A stretch of 64,000 nucleotides of DNA from Haloferula rosea (GTDB lineage: Bacteria; Verrucomicrobiota; Verrucomicrobiia; Verrucomicrobiales; Akkermansiaceae): assembly GCF_016595525.1 (NCBI RefSeq), contig NZ_JAENII010000003.1, positions 124,001-188,000 of the forward strand, written 5' to 3'. Position 1 is the stretch's first letter; the number at the start of each line of letters is the position of its first letter. The notes under the pieces were generated by a model that searched no databases, was not told the DNA's origin, and saw nothing but the letters and a program-made list of their open reading frames with translations. The position numbers and the translations under genes are program-made. Below, piece by piece: positions 9,199-17,607 of this stretch.

Positions 9199-9978
9199 AT
9201 GGCCGTCTCGCGTCCCACCATCCTCATTCCCAGCTTCAATACCGGGCCGCTGCTCCTCGAGACAGTTGAGGCCGCCTTGGCGACTGGCTACCCGGTCCGA
9301 GTGGTCATCGACGGCTCCACCGACGGTTCGGAAACGCTGCTGGAAGACCTAACCGCCACGGACAACCAGCTCCGGGTCCACATTCTTCCCCAAAACCAAG
9401 GGAAGGGAGCGGCCGTGCTGTTCGGCCTGGAGAAGTCACTGGAAGACGGATTCACCCACGCCCTCGCGATGGATGCCGATGGCCAGCACCCGGCGGACTC
9501 GGTCACCGCATTTCTCGAGCTTTCCAGCCGCCACCCCGAGGCCGCCATCTTCGGCCGACCCGTCTTCGATGACTCCGCTCCCGCCCTGCGCGTCAATGGG
9601 CGCAAGATTTCCAACTTCTGGGCCAACCTTGAGACACTTGGCTGGGGCATCGACGATTCCCTTTTCGGCATGCGCCTCTATCCGATCCGTAAATTGATCG
9701 AGACGCTTGAGGAGACCCGCTTCGCCCGACGCTTCGATTTCGATCCGGAAGTCGCCGTCCGACTTGCGTGGAAAGGCGTCCCCATCGTCAACCTGCCGAC
9801 TCCAGTCCGCTACATCGACCCGGAGGATGGCGGCGTCTCGCAGTTCCGCTACCTGCGTGACAATACGCTGCTCACCTGGATGCATTTCCGCCTGATGATC
9901 GGGTTTCTCATCCGCTCGCCATGGCTCGGCATGCGCGGCGAGAACCCACTCCTCCACCTCAGTCCCCCTGCCCGATGA
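9199..9978 (+). CDS. Family 2 glycosyltransferase
   Basis: 259-residue GT-A fold enzyme. It begins TILIPSFNTGPLL, continues with VVIDGSTDGSETLL (nucleotide-binding DGSTDG) and has AMDADGQHP as the DxD-equivalent metal/sugar-nucleotide motif. The C-terminal segment YIDPEDGGVSQFRYLRDN then TWMHFRL is a pattern I associate with GTs of aryl-polyene and related outer-membrane lipid clusters, though that link is from memory. The ATG at 9199 is chosen because it starts the fold directly. The stop overlaps the next ATG (ATGA at 9975), so the methyltransferase downstream is coupled. It probably acts at the cytoplasmic face of the inner membrane. Confidence 0.82.
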   Translation: MAVSRPTILIPSFNTGPLLLETVEAALATGYPVRVVIDGSTDGSETLLEDLTATDNQLRVHILPQNQGKGAAVLFGLEKSLEDGFTHALAMDADGQHPADSVTAFLELSSRHPEAAIFGRPVFDDSAPALRVNGRKISNFWANLETLGWGIDDSLFGMRLYPIRKLIETLEETRFARRFDFDPEVAVRLAWKGVPIVNLPTPVRYIDPEDGGVSQFRYLRDNTLLTWMHFRLMIGFLIRSPWLGMRGENPLLHLSPPAR

Positions 9979-10625
9979 CCTCCGCCCAAATCGCGCAACT
10001 CGCAGGATCCTACCGAGGACGATCGGATCGCTACTACGTCAGTGCCAAACTCAAGTCCGACCCGCTTTACGATGCCGTCTTCGAGCAATTGAAAGGGTCG
10101 ACACTCCCACTCCTCGATCTGGGTTGTGGCCTCGGACTCCTCGCCTTCTTCCTCCGCGATTCCGGTCTGGATTTCCCCATCCAATCGCTCGACTACGACG
10201 AACGCAAAATTCGTGAAGCGCGGGAACTGACCGCTGCTCGGAAAGACACGGACCTCACATTCGCCCACCATGACGCCCGCGAAGGCCTTCCCGAGCATCA
10301 TGGCAATGTCACCATCCTCGACATCCTCCAGTTCTTCGACCCAAGCCAGATCGAAGAGCTGCTCACCCTTGCCGCCGAGCGTGTCTGCAGCGGCGGCAAG
10401 CTCGTCCTCCGCTCCGGGCTGAAGGACGACTCATGGCGGTTCAAGGTCACTGTCGCCGGAGACTTCCTTGCCAAGGCCACCTTCTGGATGAAGGCCGCGC
10501 CCATTCACTATCCGACCGCCGAGGACTTCGAGACGATCCTCGAACCCTTCGGCAGGGTCACGATCACCCCGCTCTGGGGAAAGACGCCCTTCAACAACCA
10601 CCTGATCGTGCTGGAGAAGGCCTGA
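9975..10625 (+). CDS. SAM-dependent class I methyltransferase
   Basis: 216 residues with the Rossmann motif I LLDLGCGLGLLAFFL (SAM binding), an acidic motif II region SLDYDERKIREA, and DAREGLPEHHGNVTILDILQFF as motifs III-IV. This order is typical of class I methyltransferases. The start overlaps the stop of the upstream GT2 gene (ATGA), which indicates coupled translation and a shared pathway. The substrate is presumably the product or carrier handled by that glycosyltransferase, perhaps a lipid- or polyene-linked sugar; this is inference from gene context only. Confidence 0.8.
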   Translation: MTSAQIAQLAGSYRGRSDRYYVSAKLKSDPLYDAVFEQLKGSTLPLLDLGCGLGLLAFFLRDSGLDFPIQSLDYDERKIREARELTAARKDTDLTFAHHDAREGLPEHHGNVTILDILQFFDPSQIEELLTLAAERVCSGGKLVLRSGLKDDSWRFKVTVAGDFLAKATFWMKAAPIHYPTAEDFETILEPFGRVTITPLWGKTPFNNHLIVLEKA

Positions 10626-10658
10626 CAAGCCGCGGTGCCGGAGGCTATACCTGCTTGC

Positions 10659-11201
10659 ATGAACCCAGCCCTCTTCCTCGCCATGGTGCTGACCCTCGCC
10701 GCGCCCTGCTTGAGTCAGGAGGCCGAGAAGGATGCGGTCATGCAACCCCGGACCGTGGTCGAGATTTTCAGCTTCCCCCGCTCGCAAGCGACGAAAACGG
10801 CTCGCTTCGCCTTCGATGACGAGCGCAGCGGATACACGCTGCGAACGGCAGGCGGTCAGGTGATCCACAAGAACATCCTTTATGTAAAAACCTTCGGAGG
10901 GCGCCCGGCCACACCGAGCGTTCATCTGATTGATTCACGCTACGTCGTCTACCCGGAGACCGTGGCCGACAGCGACGTCCCCGACACCCTGTTTCACGAT
11001 ATGATGGCGGTCACCCACGTGTACGATCTCCAACGAGGAAAACTCATCCACACCAGCGAGCCCTATCAGTATGACCACGATGTCCCGCTCAGGTATGACG
11101 TCGATGAGATTCTACTGCTTGGAATGCTCGAAGAGGCCCACGACAAGAAACCCGCGATGCCAGAGGGAAACCCAGCTCCCGAGGAGGCCGGGACCTGGTA
11201 G
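10659..11201 (+). CDS. Hypothetical secreted protein
   Basis: 180 residues, unrecognised. The ATG at 10659 opens a clear signal peptide (MNPALFLAMVLTLAAPCLSQ). The mature part has mixed alpha/beta composition with several Tyr-Val strands (HLIDSRYVVYPETVA) and a charged, Pro-rich tail. A start at 10635 would put eight residues ahead of the signal peptide and is less likely. It follows the GT2/methyltransferase pair by 33 bp and may belong to the same transcript. It converges on the deacetylase gene with a gap of only 8 bp. Confidence 0.65.
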   Translation: MNPALFLAMVLTLAAPCLSQEAEKDAVMQPRTVVEIFSFPRSQATKTARFAFDDERSGYTLRTAGGQVIHKNILYVKTFGGRPATPSVHLIDSRYVVYPETVADSDVPDTLFHDMMAVTHVYDLQRGKLIHTSEPYQYDHDVPLRYDVDEILLLGMLEEAHDKKPAMPEGNPAPEEAGTW

Positions 11202-11209
11202 CCTCGGCC

Positions 11210-12397
11210 CTACGATTCCTCCACCTTGCACTTCTCGATCACCCGCTCCGCCAACTGACTGGCAACCGGTGTGGCCTCATGCATCAAGAGCACATCTCCA
11301 TCCCGGAGGTCCTTCGTCAGTCGTCGCACGATTCCGTCGACATCGCCAAGCACCGCATCAAATGCACGTCGCGTCCACGCCATGACCTCGAGTCCCAGCG
11401 CCGAGGTCACCGGGTGGGTGAAATAGTTCCGGTGGCCCACGGGGGCACGGAACCACCGCGGCCGCACGCCGGCGACTTCCTCGATCGTCTTCTGGCACTC
11501 GGAAATCTCGCGCCAGGTTTTCCACGGCCCGATGATCCACATGCTCCCCTGTGGGTGGGTCATCGTATGATTCCCCAACTCATGACCGCGCGCCACGATC
11601 TCACGGGCCAACTCGGGGAACTCTCGTACTTTGTCACCCACGACGAAGAAGACGGCCTTCACGCCATGCTTGTCGAGCAGATCGAGGATCAACGGCGTAT
11701 CCTGGGGATGGGGGCCGTCATCGATGGTCAGTAGCGGCCCCCGACCTTCGACCCGACGCGCCACCGGCCCGAAAATCCGTGAAGCAGGACGGAACACACA
11801 CAGTGCCCAGAACCCGCAGATCACCATTCCGCAAGCCAGTCCTGCCTGCCACCCTTCACGCCACCAGATCACGACCATGGCCCCGTGCACGACAAGGGCC
11901 AGAACCCCTCGGAAAACCAAGCCGGGCACCCCAGCCACACCCATCAGGCTCCGCCACCCGAGGACCAACAGGGCCGGAACCTGCATGACCAGCCACAGAA
12001 GCCACGCCCAAGCCACCCACGCGACCGGCGTCTCGCCTCCGCGGGCGACCATCCATCCACTCCATGCGCCCAAAAGCAGCGACCAGACCCAGAATGCACG
12101 CAGCGGATTGCCGAGCCTGAGTCCGAATGCCAGCACATGCATCAGCAAAAAGGTCGCCGGTACCACCAGCAGTGCCGCCGGCCATGCTCCAGCCCAGCGC
12201 CACAGTCCGTCGAAGGCCGCCATCCCGATCACCAGCGGAAATGCCACACCAAGGGTGATCCACTCCAGGCGATGAAGCGCCGATCCTTCCGCCCGGCGAA
12301 CCCGCTCGGCCTGAACCGCGGGCCCTGCCCCCCCGAATACCTTGAACCATGGCGACACCGCCCGGTTGTCCATCGCACGGATGGTTTCCCGCTTCAC
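11210..12397 (-). CDS. Membrane polysaccharide deacetylase (NodB domain)
   Basis: 395 residues in two parts. Residues about 40-200 hold five or six hydrophobic segments (for example WITLGVAFPLVIGMAAF and AWLLWLVMQVPALLVLGW). From about 215 comes a NodB homology domain: LLTIDDGPHPQDT (metal Asp and general base), GHELGNHTMTH (HxxxH zinc ligands) and WFRAPVGHR; LLMHEAT is the late His motif. Such enzymes remove N-acetyl groups from carbohydrates. The fusion to a polytopic membrane part suggests a membrane-lipid-linked sugar substrate. It overlaps the upstream acyltransferase by 4 bp, so the two are translated together. Confidence 0.82.
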   Translation of the reverse strand: MKRETIRAMDNRAVSPWFKVFGGAGPAVQAERVRRAEGSALHRLEWITLGVAFPLVIGMAAFDGLWRWAGAWPAALLVVPATFLLMHVLAFGLRLGNPLRAFWVWSLLLGAWSGWMVARGGETPVAWVAWAWLLWLVMQVPALLVLGWRSLMGVAGVPGLVFRGVLALVVHGAMVVIWWREGWQAGLACGMVICGFWALCVFRPASRIFGPVARRVEGRGPLLTIDDGPHPQDTPLILDLLDKHGVKAVFFVVGDKVREFPELAREIVARGHELGNHTMTHPQGSMWIIGPWKTWREISECQKTIEEVAGVRPRWFRAPVGHRNYFTHPVTSALGLEVMAWTRRAFDAVLGDVDGIVRRLTKDLRDGDVLLMHEATPVASQLAERVIEKCKVEES

Positions 12398-13335
12398 GAC
12401 GCCCCCCCTTTCAGCCGCCGGAAGACCGGCTCAAACACAAACCACTGGTCCCAGTTCGGACGCACCACACCCAGAATGGTCGACGCCCAGATCCGGGCCG
12501 CCGGGTCATCTCCCTTCCCTCTCCGCCGCTCAGGCAGCTCCAAGGGCGGAGAGACTTCCACCCGATATCGACGCCATCCATCCCGCAGGATGAAAAGCGG
12601 GTACACATCCGCCTTCGAAATCCGGGCGAGAAACAAGGGGCCGCGCGGCAGCGCCATCCGCAGCCCATCATCCAGATCAACTTCCATCGGAGAGACCTCG
12701 AACACCACCCGGTCGCCCTGAACCGCCACCACATTTCCCTCACCCAGCAAGCGGGCCAACTCGACGCCCAGCATGTCTCCGTCCTTGTTGTAGAGCGTCT
12801 TGAAAAGCGGCTGCTCCCGCTCCTTCTCACGCAGTTCCGCTTCCTTGATCTTCTGCATCTCCGCCACCCGCTCGGGCGCCCGCACCGCATAGATCGTCCT
12901 GCCGAAGTTCGTGGCGAACAGAGGAGCCGCCATATCGTAGTTCCCCATGTGCGCGGTCAGCACGAGGCTCCCCTCCTTCGAGGCCGCAAGCCGCTCAAAG
13001 GAATCAATCCCATCAACCACCCAGTCCACCTCTCCCGTCCCCGCTTCGCAGCGCATCGCATCGACGTAGGTCCAGGCGAAATTCAGGAACACACGGTAGG
13101 CACCAAAAGCCACCCTCAGCCCACCCCAGTCCGGAAACAGGGCGCGCAGGTTGGAGATCACCGCCCGACGCTGCTCACCGGCCACCCAATAAAAAAGCAG
13201 CGTCCAGATCGGAACCAACGACCACTCGACGAACCAAGGAGCACTCCGCAACCCCGACAGCAGGAAGCGTGTTGGCAGATCGCCAAACACACCCACCCGA
13301 TCCTTCCACGAGCCGCTCTCCTGTTGATCCGTCAA
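12394..13335 (-). CDS. LpxL/HtrB-like lysophospholipid acyltransferase
   Basis: 313 residues of the LPLAT/lipid A acyltransferase family. A hydrophobic N-terminal segment (FVEWSLVPIWTLLFYWVAG) is followed by RRAVISNLRALFP, typical of LpxL-type enzymes. The catalytic H(X4)D motif is HMGNYD within LVLTAHMGNYDMAAPLF. VVAVQGDRV and FLARISKADVYPLFI fill the later acyl-acceptor and glycine-arginine motif positions. The protein sits at the inner membrane and transfers an acyl chain from acyl-ACP. It is the first gene of a two-gene cassette with the NodB deacetylase, facing the GT2/methyltransferase pair, which suggests outer-membrane lipid decoration. The acceptor is unknown. Confidence 0.8.
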   Translation of the reverse strand: MTDQQESGSWKDRVGVFGDLPTRFLLSGLRSAPWFVEWSLVPIWTLLFYWVAGEQRRAVISNLRALFPDWGGLRVAFGAYRVFLNFAWTYVDAMRCEAGTGEVDWVVDGIDSFERLAASKEGSLVLTAHMGNYDMAAPLFATNFGRTIYAVRAPERVAEMQKIKEAELREKEREQPLFKTLYNKDGDMLGVELARLLGEGNVVAVQGDRVVFEVSPMEVDLDDGLRMALPRGPLFLARISKADVYPLFILRDGWRRYRVEVSPPLELPERRRGKGDDPAARIWASTILGVVRPNWDQWFVFEPVFRRLKGGAS

Positions 13336-13465
13336 TTCGCGCCGAGGAAAACCGCCCGCCCCGGGACATGCAAGCCCTAGTCACCCGCGAACCCCTGCGT
13401 CGGGTCAGGCCGGCGCCTCCCCGGCTATCGGCCCTCCGGACCGACCATTCACCCCTCAAGCCTGC

Positions 13466-14029
13466 TTACTCGATCAGCGAGCGCAGGCGGTCGTCAAGCG
13501 AGGCGAAGGCGTCATCCCCAACGGGAAATCCGCAGTTCTCCTCCCAGCCTTCCGGTGGTTCTGGGAGATCGATCCAGCTACGACACCCGCCGTATTTCTT
13601 CTCGTAAGGAAACACCCAGGGATGCTCGAGCTTGCGCAGCCGGACGAGCGCCACATGGATGCTGCCTGCGGACATCCCCTTGCCCTCCCAATCAAAACGC
13701 TGGCGCACGGTGTCCTCCGTCCAGATATGGTAGGGCTCGAGTGCGGCAACCGCCTCCCAATCCGTCAGCGTTTTCGCCCACAGGGCCTCGCAGTGGTGGG
13801 TGATCGCCACCTCGTCGCCCACCTCCCACTCCGGCTGGGGATCCACCTCCCCCTCCTTCACGAACTGCCCTTGGTTGTGAAACCGTGTCGGGAACAGAAA
13901 GAAGGACTCCGCCCCGAACGAAAAACCCTCCCGACCTTCGTGAATCCCCCCTTTTCGAAGGATGATCGACTGCCGCCCGGTCGCCAGCGCATCGCAGACC
14001 ACCTGCCATTCCTTGAAGCCCTTTTCCAT
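13466..14029 (-). CDS. DUF1802 family protein
   Basis: 187 residues matching the DUF1802 pattern: EWQVVCDALATGRQSIILRKGGIHE at the N-terminus, then FLFPTRFHNQ and a C-terminal half with a basic/aromatic surface (LEPYHIWTEDTV, LRKLEHPWVFPY). Function is unknown; members are small cytoplasmic proteins. The ATG at 14029 is chosen because the conserved domain starts immediately; a start at 14047 would add six residues. Longer upstream reading frames on this strand only mirror the divergent MetX gene. About 100 bp separate the two divergent starts, enough for back-to-back promoters. Confidence 0.75.
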   Translation of the reverse strand: MEKGFKEWQVVCDALATGRQSIILRKGGIHEGREGFSFGAESFFLFPTRFHNQGQFVKEGEVDPQPEWEVGDEVAITHHCEALWAKTLTDWEAVAALEPYHIWTEDTVRQRFDWEGKGMSAGSIHVALVRLRKLEHPWVFPYEKKYGGCRSWIDLPEPPEGWEENCGFPVGDDAFASLDDRLRSLIE

Positions 14030-14131
14030 GCCGCCGAGCCTAGCCATCCTCGCCCCCCGCTCAAGCAACATGCCGCAAGATTTCAACCTTCGTGGTTGGA
14101 CCTTCCCGGTTCGGCGTTCATTCTCCTCCCC

Positions 14132-15277
14132 GTGTCCGCCGTCACCACCCAGTTTTTCACGATCCGCGACGAGGCCCCGCTGAAGCTCCGCGAGGGCGGG
14201 GAATTGCCTGAAGTGACGTTGGCTTACGAGACCTGGGGTGAGCTGAATCCAGATCGCTCCAACGCCATCCTCCTCTTCCACGCGTTGTCCGGAAGCCACC
14301 ACGCCAAGGGCCATAACCCGGCCATCCCCGGCACCGACGACCGCTGGCAGCCGGAAATGCACGACGGCTGGTGGAACGAATTCATCGGCCCGGGCAAGGC
14401 GCTCGACACCGACCAGTATTTCATCATCTGCGCGAACTACCTCGGAGGCTGCTACGGCTCGACCGGACCCGCATCCATCGACCCACGCAGCGGATCACCC
14501 TATGGATCCCACTTTCCCCAACTCACCGCCGCCGACCAGGTCGACGTCCAGGCCCGACTGCTCGACCACCTCGGCATCGGCAAGCTCAACGCCGTCGTCG
14601 GTCCCTCCGTTGGAGGTCTGGTCGCCCTCTCCTTCGCAACGCTGCTCCCCGAGCGGGTCGACCGGGTCATCTCCATTGCCTCCGGGTTCAAGACGACGGT
14701 CCTCAACCGCCTGATCCTCTTCGAGCAGATTCTTGCCATTGAGAACGACCCGTATTTCAACGGCGGCAACTACTACGACAACGGTCGCCCGGACTACGGC
14801 TTGGCCCTCGCACGCATGATCTCCCACAAGACCTTCGTGCACATCGATGCCTTCGAGCGGCGCGCCCGGCGCGACGTGATTCCGGAGAAGGAAATGCTCG
14901 CCTGGTACAACGTGCAGGACCAGTTCCAGAGCTACATGCTGGCCCAGGGAAAGAAGTTCGTGAAGCGCTTCGACGCCAATACCTACCTACGCATCATCGA
15001 CCTCTGGTCGAGGTTCAATCCCATCACCGAAGGAGGCGCCGAAGATGAAGTGGACCTCCTCAAGCGCTCCCAGGCGGCAGGCCACAAGTGGTTGATCTTC
15101 TCCATCGATTCGGACTTCTGCTTCTACCCCGAGGAACAAGCCGAGCTCGCCAAACACCTCACCGAGGCCGGTGTCGAACCGATGCACATCACCGTCCACT
15201 CGGACAAGGGGCATGACTCCTTCCTGCTCGAGCCTCATCTCTACACGCCACACATCCAGTGGCTGTTGGGTCAATAG
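14132..15277 (+). CDS. metX: Homoserine O-acyltransferase (MetX family)
   Basis: 381-residue alpha/beta-hydrolase fold acyltransferase that activates homoserine for methionine synthesis. It starts at a GTG (VSAVTTQFF), since no in-frame ATG lies just upstream of the domain. Landmarks are LAYETWGELN, LLFHALSGSHHAKGH (oxyanion loop), ICANYLGGCYGSTGP and VVGPSVGGLVALSFA, with nucleophile Ser near residue 159. SIDSDFCFYPEE supplies the acid and DKGHDSFLLE the base His. Length and motifs fit MetX rather than MetA. Whether acetyl-CoA or succinyl-CoA is used cannot be told from these motifs. I see no SAM riboswitch in the 100 bp upstream. Confidence 0.88.
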   Translation: MSAVTTQFFTIRDEAPLKLREGGELPEVTLAYETWGELNPDRSNAILLFHALSGSHHAKGHNPAIPGTDDRWQPEMHDGWWNEFIGPGKALDTDQYFIICANYLGGCYGSTGPASIDPRSGSPYGSHFPQLTAADQVDVQARLLDHLGIGKLNAVVGPSVGGLVALSFATLLPERVDRVISIASGFKTTVLNRLILFEQILAIENDPYFNGGNYYDNGRPDYGLALARMISHKTFVHIDAFERRARRDVIPEKEMLAWYNVQDQFQSYMLAQGKKFVKRFDANTYLRIIDLWSRFNPITEGGAEDEVDLLKRSQAAGHKWLIFSIDSDFCFYPEEQAELAKHLTEAGVEPMHITVHSDKGHDSFLLEPHLYTPHIQWLLGQ

Positions 15278-15436
15278 GCTCCGGCACCCGGCGGAGGGTG
15301 GCCAGCCCTCCCGTCAATGGGATCAGGGTCAGGCAGGCCTCCCGATAAGGTTCGGGGAGCGATGCATCGTTGCTTCTTCTTGACCGGAACACGGACCTCA
15401 AATACGGCCCTGCCGGCTCAACCAGCCCATACTAAC

Positions 15437-16066
15437 ATGTCCGTACTCGTAGGTAAAAAAGCACCGTCATTCCGCGCCAAAGCCGTCCAACGTGAGACCA
15501 TCATCGAGGACTTCTCGCTCGAGCAATTCCTCGGCAAGAAATACGTCGTGTTCTTCTTCTACCCGAAGGATTTCACCTTCGTCTGCCCGACCGAACTTCA
15601 TCGCTTCCAGGAAGAACTCGCCGAGTTCGAGAAGCGTGAGGTCGCGGTCGTCGGCTGCTCGACCGACTCCGAATTCTCCCACTGGGCCTGGCTCAACACG
15701 CCCCGCGAAAAGGGTGGCATTGAAGGGGTGACCTACCCACTCGTTGCCGACATCAACAAGACCATCTCCGAAGCCTACGACGTGCTTGCCGGCGAGCAGA
15801 CCATCAACGAGAACGGCGATTACACGGTCGATGGTGAACTCGTCGCCTACCGTGGACTGTTCCTCATCGATCGTGAAGGCATCGTCCGCCATCAGGTCGT
15901 GAACGACATGCCACTCGGCCGCTCGGTCCGCGAGTGCCTTCGCATCGTCGACGCCCTGCAGCACTTCGAGGAAAACGGAGAAGTCTGCCCGATGGACTGG
16001 CAGAAGGGTGACAAAGCCATGACCGCCGATCACAAGGGCGTCTCGGACTACCTCGCCGGGAACTGA
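15437..16066 (+). CDS. Typical 2-Cys peroxiredoxin (AhpC/Prx1 type)
   Basis: 209-residue thiol peroxidase that reduces H2O2 and organic peroxides in the cytoplasm. The peroxidatic Cys is residue 50 in FYPKDFTFVCPTE, and the resolving Cys is about residue 184 in NGEVCPMDWQKG, both in the canonical places. The segment between DVL and the AYRGLF strand carries a short extra loop (GEQTINENGDYTVDGE), longer than in most AhpC proteins. The frame is open upstream to 15317, but the ATG at 15437 starts the conserved fold. The 160 bp upstream show no recognisable operator. No AhpF or thioredoxin reductase gene is adjacent. Confidence 0.92.
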   Translation: MSVLVGKKAPSFRAKAVQRETIIEDFSLEQFLGKKYVVFFFYPKDFTFVCPTELHRFQEELAEFEKREVAVVGCSTDSEFSHWAWLNTPREKGGIEGVTYPLVADINKTISEAYDVLAGEQTINENGDYTVDGELVAYRGLFLIDREGIVRHQVVNDMPLGRSVRECLRIVDALQHFEENGEVCPMDWQKGDKAMTADHKGVSDYLAGN

Positions 16067-16112
16067 CGGTTCCCGGGATTCCCGGGCTCGCGGTCAACAA
16101 GACCCGCGTCGC

Positions 16113-16787
16113 TCAAAGGTATCGTCCCCACGCCGATTCGTCCTCGAGCGAATCGGCGATTTGGTCGGCACCTCCCAGACCGTCGGCTCCGAAAGCACCG
16201 GTCGCCACCGCGAGGCACCGGGCGCCCATCGCCGCAGCACAGGCGATATCCTTCGGCGTATCACCGATCACCAAGGTCTCTTCCGGAGAGAAGGTCCGGC
16301 CCGTGTGACGACCGGCCCGCTCCAAAGCGACCGGACCCAGACGGTTCCGGTCCGAGTGGTCACATCCGTAGGCGCCAAAGCCGAAGTGGTGGGCCATGCC
16401 GAAGTGGCGCATCTTGGCGAGCGCTCCCGCCTCCACATTGCCCGTCAGCAGCCCGACCGCGATGTCAGACTCACCAGCGAGGTGATCGAGGAGATCCCCC
16501 GCCCCGGGCAAGGCGATTCCCGGGAATCCTCCGTGCATCAGGTTCCACTCGAGACGTTCCAGATAGACCGCGCAGTAGGCCTCAAAATCCCCATCGCCAT
16601 ACGGACGACCGAAGTATTCGAACAAACCAGCCACCAGGCCGGAATCCGTCGCCCCCGCAAGGTCCAGGGCAGGCCCCGACTCACCGAAGTAGCGCTCGGT
16701 GGCCTCATTCAACGCCGCCAGACCGGCGCCGCCGGTATCCACCAGCGTGCCGTCAATGTCGAACAACCAGAGCTTGGCTTTCGCCAT
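16113..16787 (-). CDS. HAD-family hydrolase, phosphoglycolate phosphatase-like
   Basis: 224 residues with the HAD motifs in order: LWLFDIDGTLVDT (nucleophile Asp and acid Asp), VGLLTGN (motif II Thr), a Lys/Arg region around SDRNRLGPVALERAG (motif III) and TLVIGDTPKDIACA (motif IV). The C1-cap helical insert lies between motifs I and II, as in Gph-like phosphatases. It is the last gene of a thrS-infC-HAD operon: its ATG overlaps the infC stop by one base (TGATG). The substrate is a small phosphorylated metabolite, not determinable here. Confidence 0.85.
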   Translation of the reverse strand: MAKAKLWLFDIDGTLVDTGGAGLAALNEATERYFGESGPALDLAGATDSGLVAGLFEYFGRPYGDGDFEAYCAVYLERLEWNLMHGGFPGIALPGAGDLLDHLAGESDIAVGLLTGNVEAGALAKMRHFGMAHHFGFGAYGCDHSDRNRLGPVALERAGRHTGRTFSPEETLVIGDTPKDIACAAAMGARCLAVATGAFGADGLGGADQIADSLEDESAWGRYL

Positions 16788-17476
16788 CAGGCGTCTGCCT
16801 TTTCTTCCTCGGAGTCTTCCGACTCGCTGGAAACGACCTCTTCTTCCTCGGATCCATCCTCCTCATCCTCGAAGTCGTCCTCATCCATGAGTTCACCATG
16901 GAAGAGCTGGAACCGGCGCTTGCGCTGTTCCTTCGGAAGTGGGGAAAGGGTCATGCCGATGACTCGACCACTGAGCCGTGGCGGTTGGTCGACGTTGGCC
17001 ATCGTCTTCAGGTCTTTGAGGATCCGCTCCATCTTCTCGAAGCCAATCTCGCGGTGGGCATTCTCCCGACCACGGAATTGAAGGATCACGCGGGCCTTGT
17101 GTCCTTCGTCGAGGAAGGTCTCAAGGCGGTTCAACTTGATGTTGTAGTCATGCTGCTCGGTCCGCACCCGGAACTTCACTTCCTTCATGCGGGAGACGTT
17201 CTTGGTATTCGTCTTCTGCTGCTTCTTGAGCTTGGCCTGCTCGTACTTGTATTTGCCATAGTCGATGATGCGACAAACCGGCGGATCGGCCTTCGCTGCA
17301 ATCTCGACCAGGTCCAGACCAACCATCTTGGCCTTTTCCAAAGCCTCCTTCGAGCTCATCACCCCCAATTGCTGGCCGTCGGGAAGGACAACACGGACAC
17401 GAGGGGCGCGGATTCGTTCGTTCACGCGAGTCATGTCGCGTGGCGCACGGCGGAACTTTTTCTTTGGCTTAGCTAT
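16787..17476 (-). CDS. infC: Translation initiation factor IF-3, probable AUA start
   Basis: IF-3 binds the 30S subunit and checks the start codon and initiator tRNA. The core is clear: RVNERIRAPRVRVV and QQLGVMSSKEALEKA (N-domain), then KADPPVCRIIDYGKYKYEQ, then KEVKFR and GREN in the C-domain. The first ATG (17434) would leave only two residues before VNERIR. Reading upstream in frame gives AKPKKKFRRAPRD after an ATA codon at 17476, matching the basic tail before INGEIRA in E. coli IF-3. No ATG, GTG, TTG or CTG lies between the upstream stop (17522-17524) and 17434. A non-AUG start would fit IF-3 autoregulation. The protein also carries an acidic tail of about 35 residues not found in E. 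coli IF-3. If AUA is wrong, the gene ends at 17434. Confidence 0.85.
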   Translation of the reverse strand: MAKPKKKFRRAPRDMTRVNERIRAPRVRVVLPDGQQLGVMSSKEALEKAKMVGLDLVEIAAKADPPVCRIIDYGKYKYEQAKLKKQQKTNTKNVSRMKEVKFRVRTEQHDYNIKLNRLETFLDEGHKARVILQFRGRENAHREIGFEKMERILKDLKTMANVDQPPRLSGRVIGMTLSPLPKEQRKRRFQLFHGELMDEDDFEDEEDGSEEEEVVSSESEDSEEEKADA

Positions 17477-17607
17477 GGTTCTAGTGGTCTTGGTTTCAGT
17501 GCGACACGAGGGCCGACCATATCATGGCCGCACCCAACGTGAAGGGGGTCGTGGAACGTGGAGCCGGGACACGCGTCATACGTCATCAACAGCAGCTCTC
17601 TCGGTCA

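Noticed and set aside
14030-14131. SAM riboswitch ahead of the MetX gene
   Set aside because: Only about 100 bp lie between the divergent starts and no SAM-I/II/III core pattern or terminator/anti-terminator pair can be drawn.
16067-16112. Palindrome CCCGGGATTCCCGGG between the peroxiredoxin and HAD genes
   Set aside because: No T-run on either strand and the short stem is within normal expectation for high-GC spacers; not called as a terminator.
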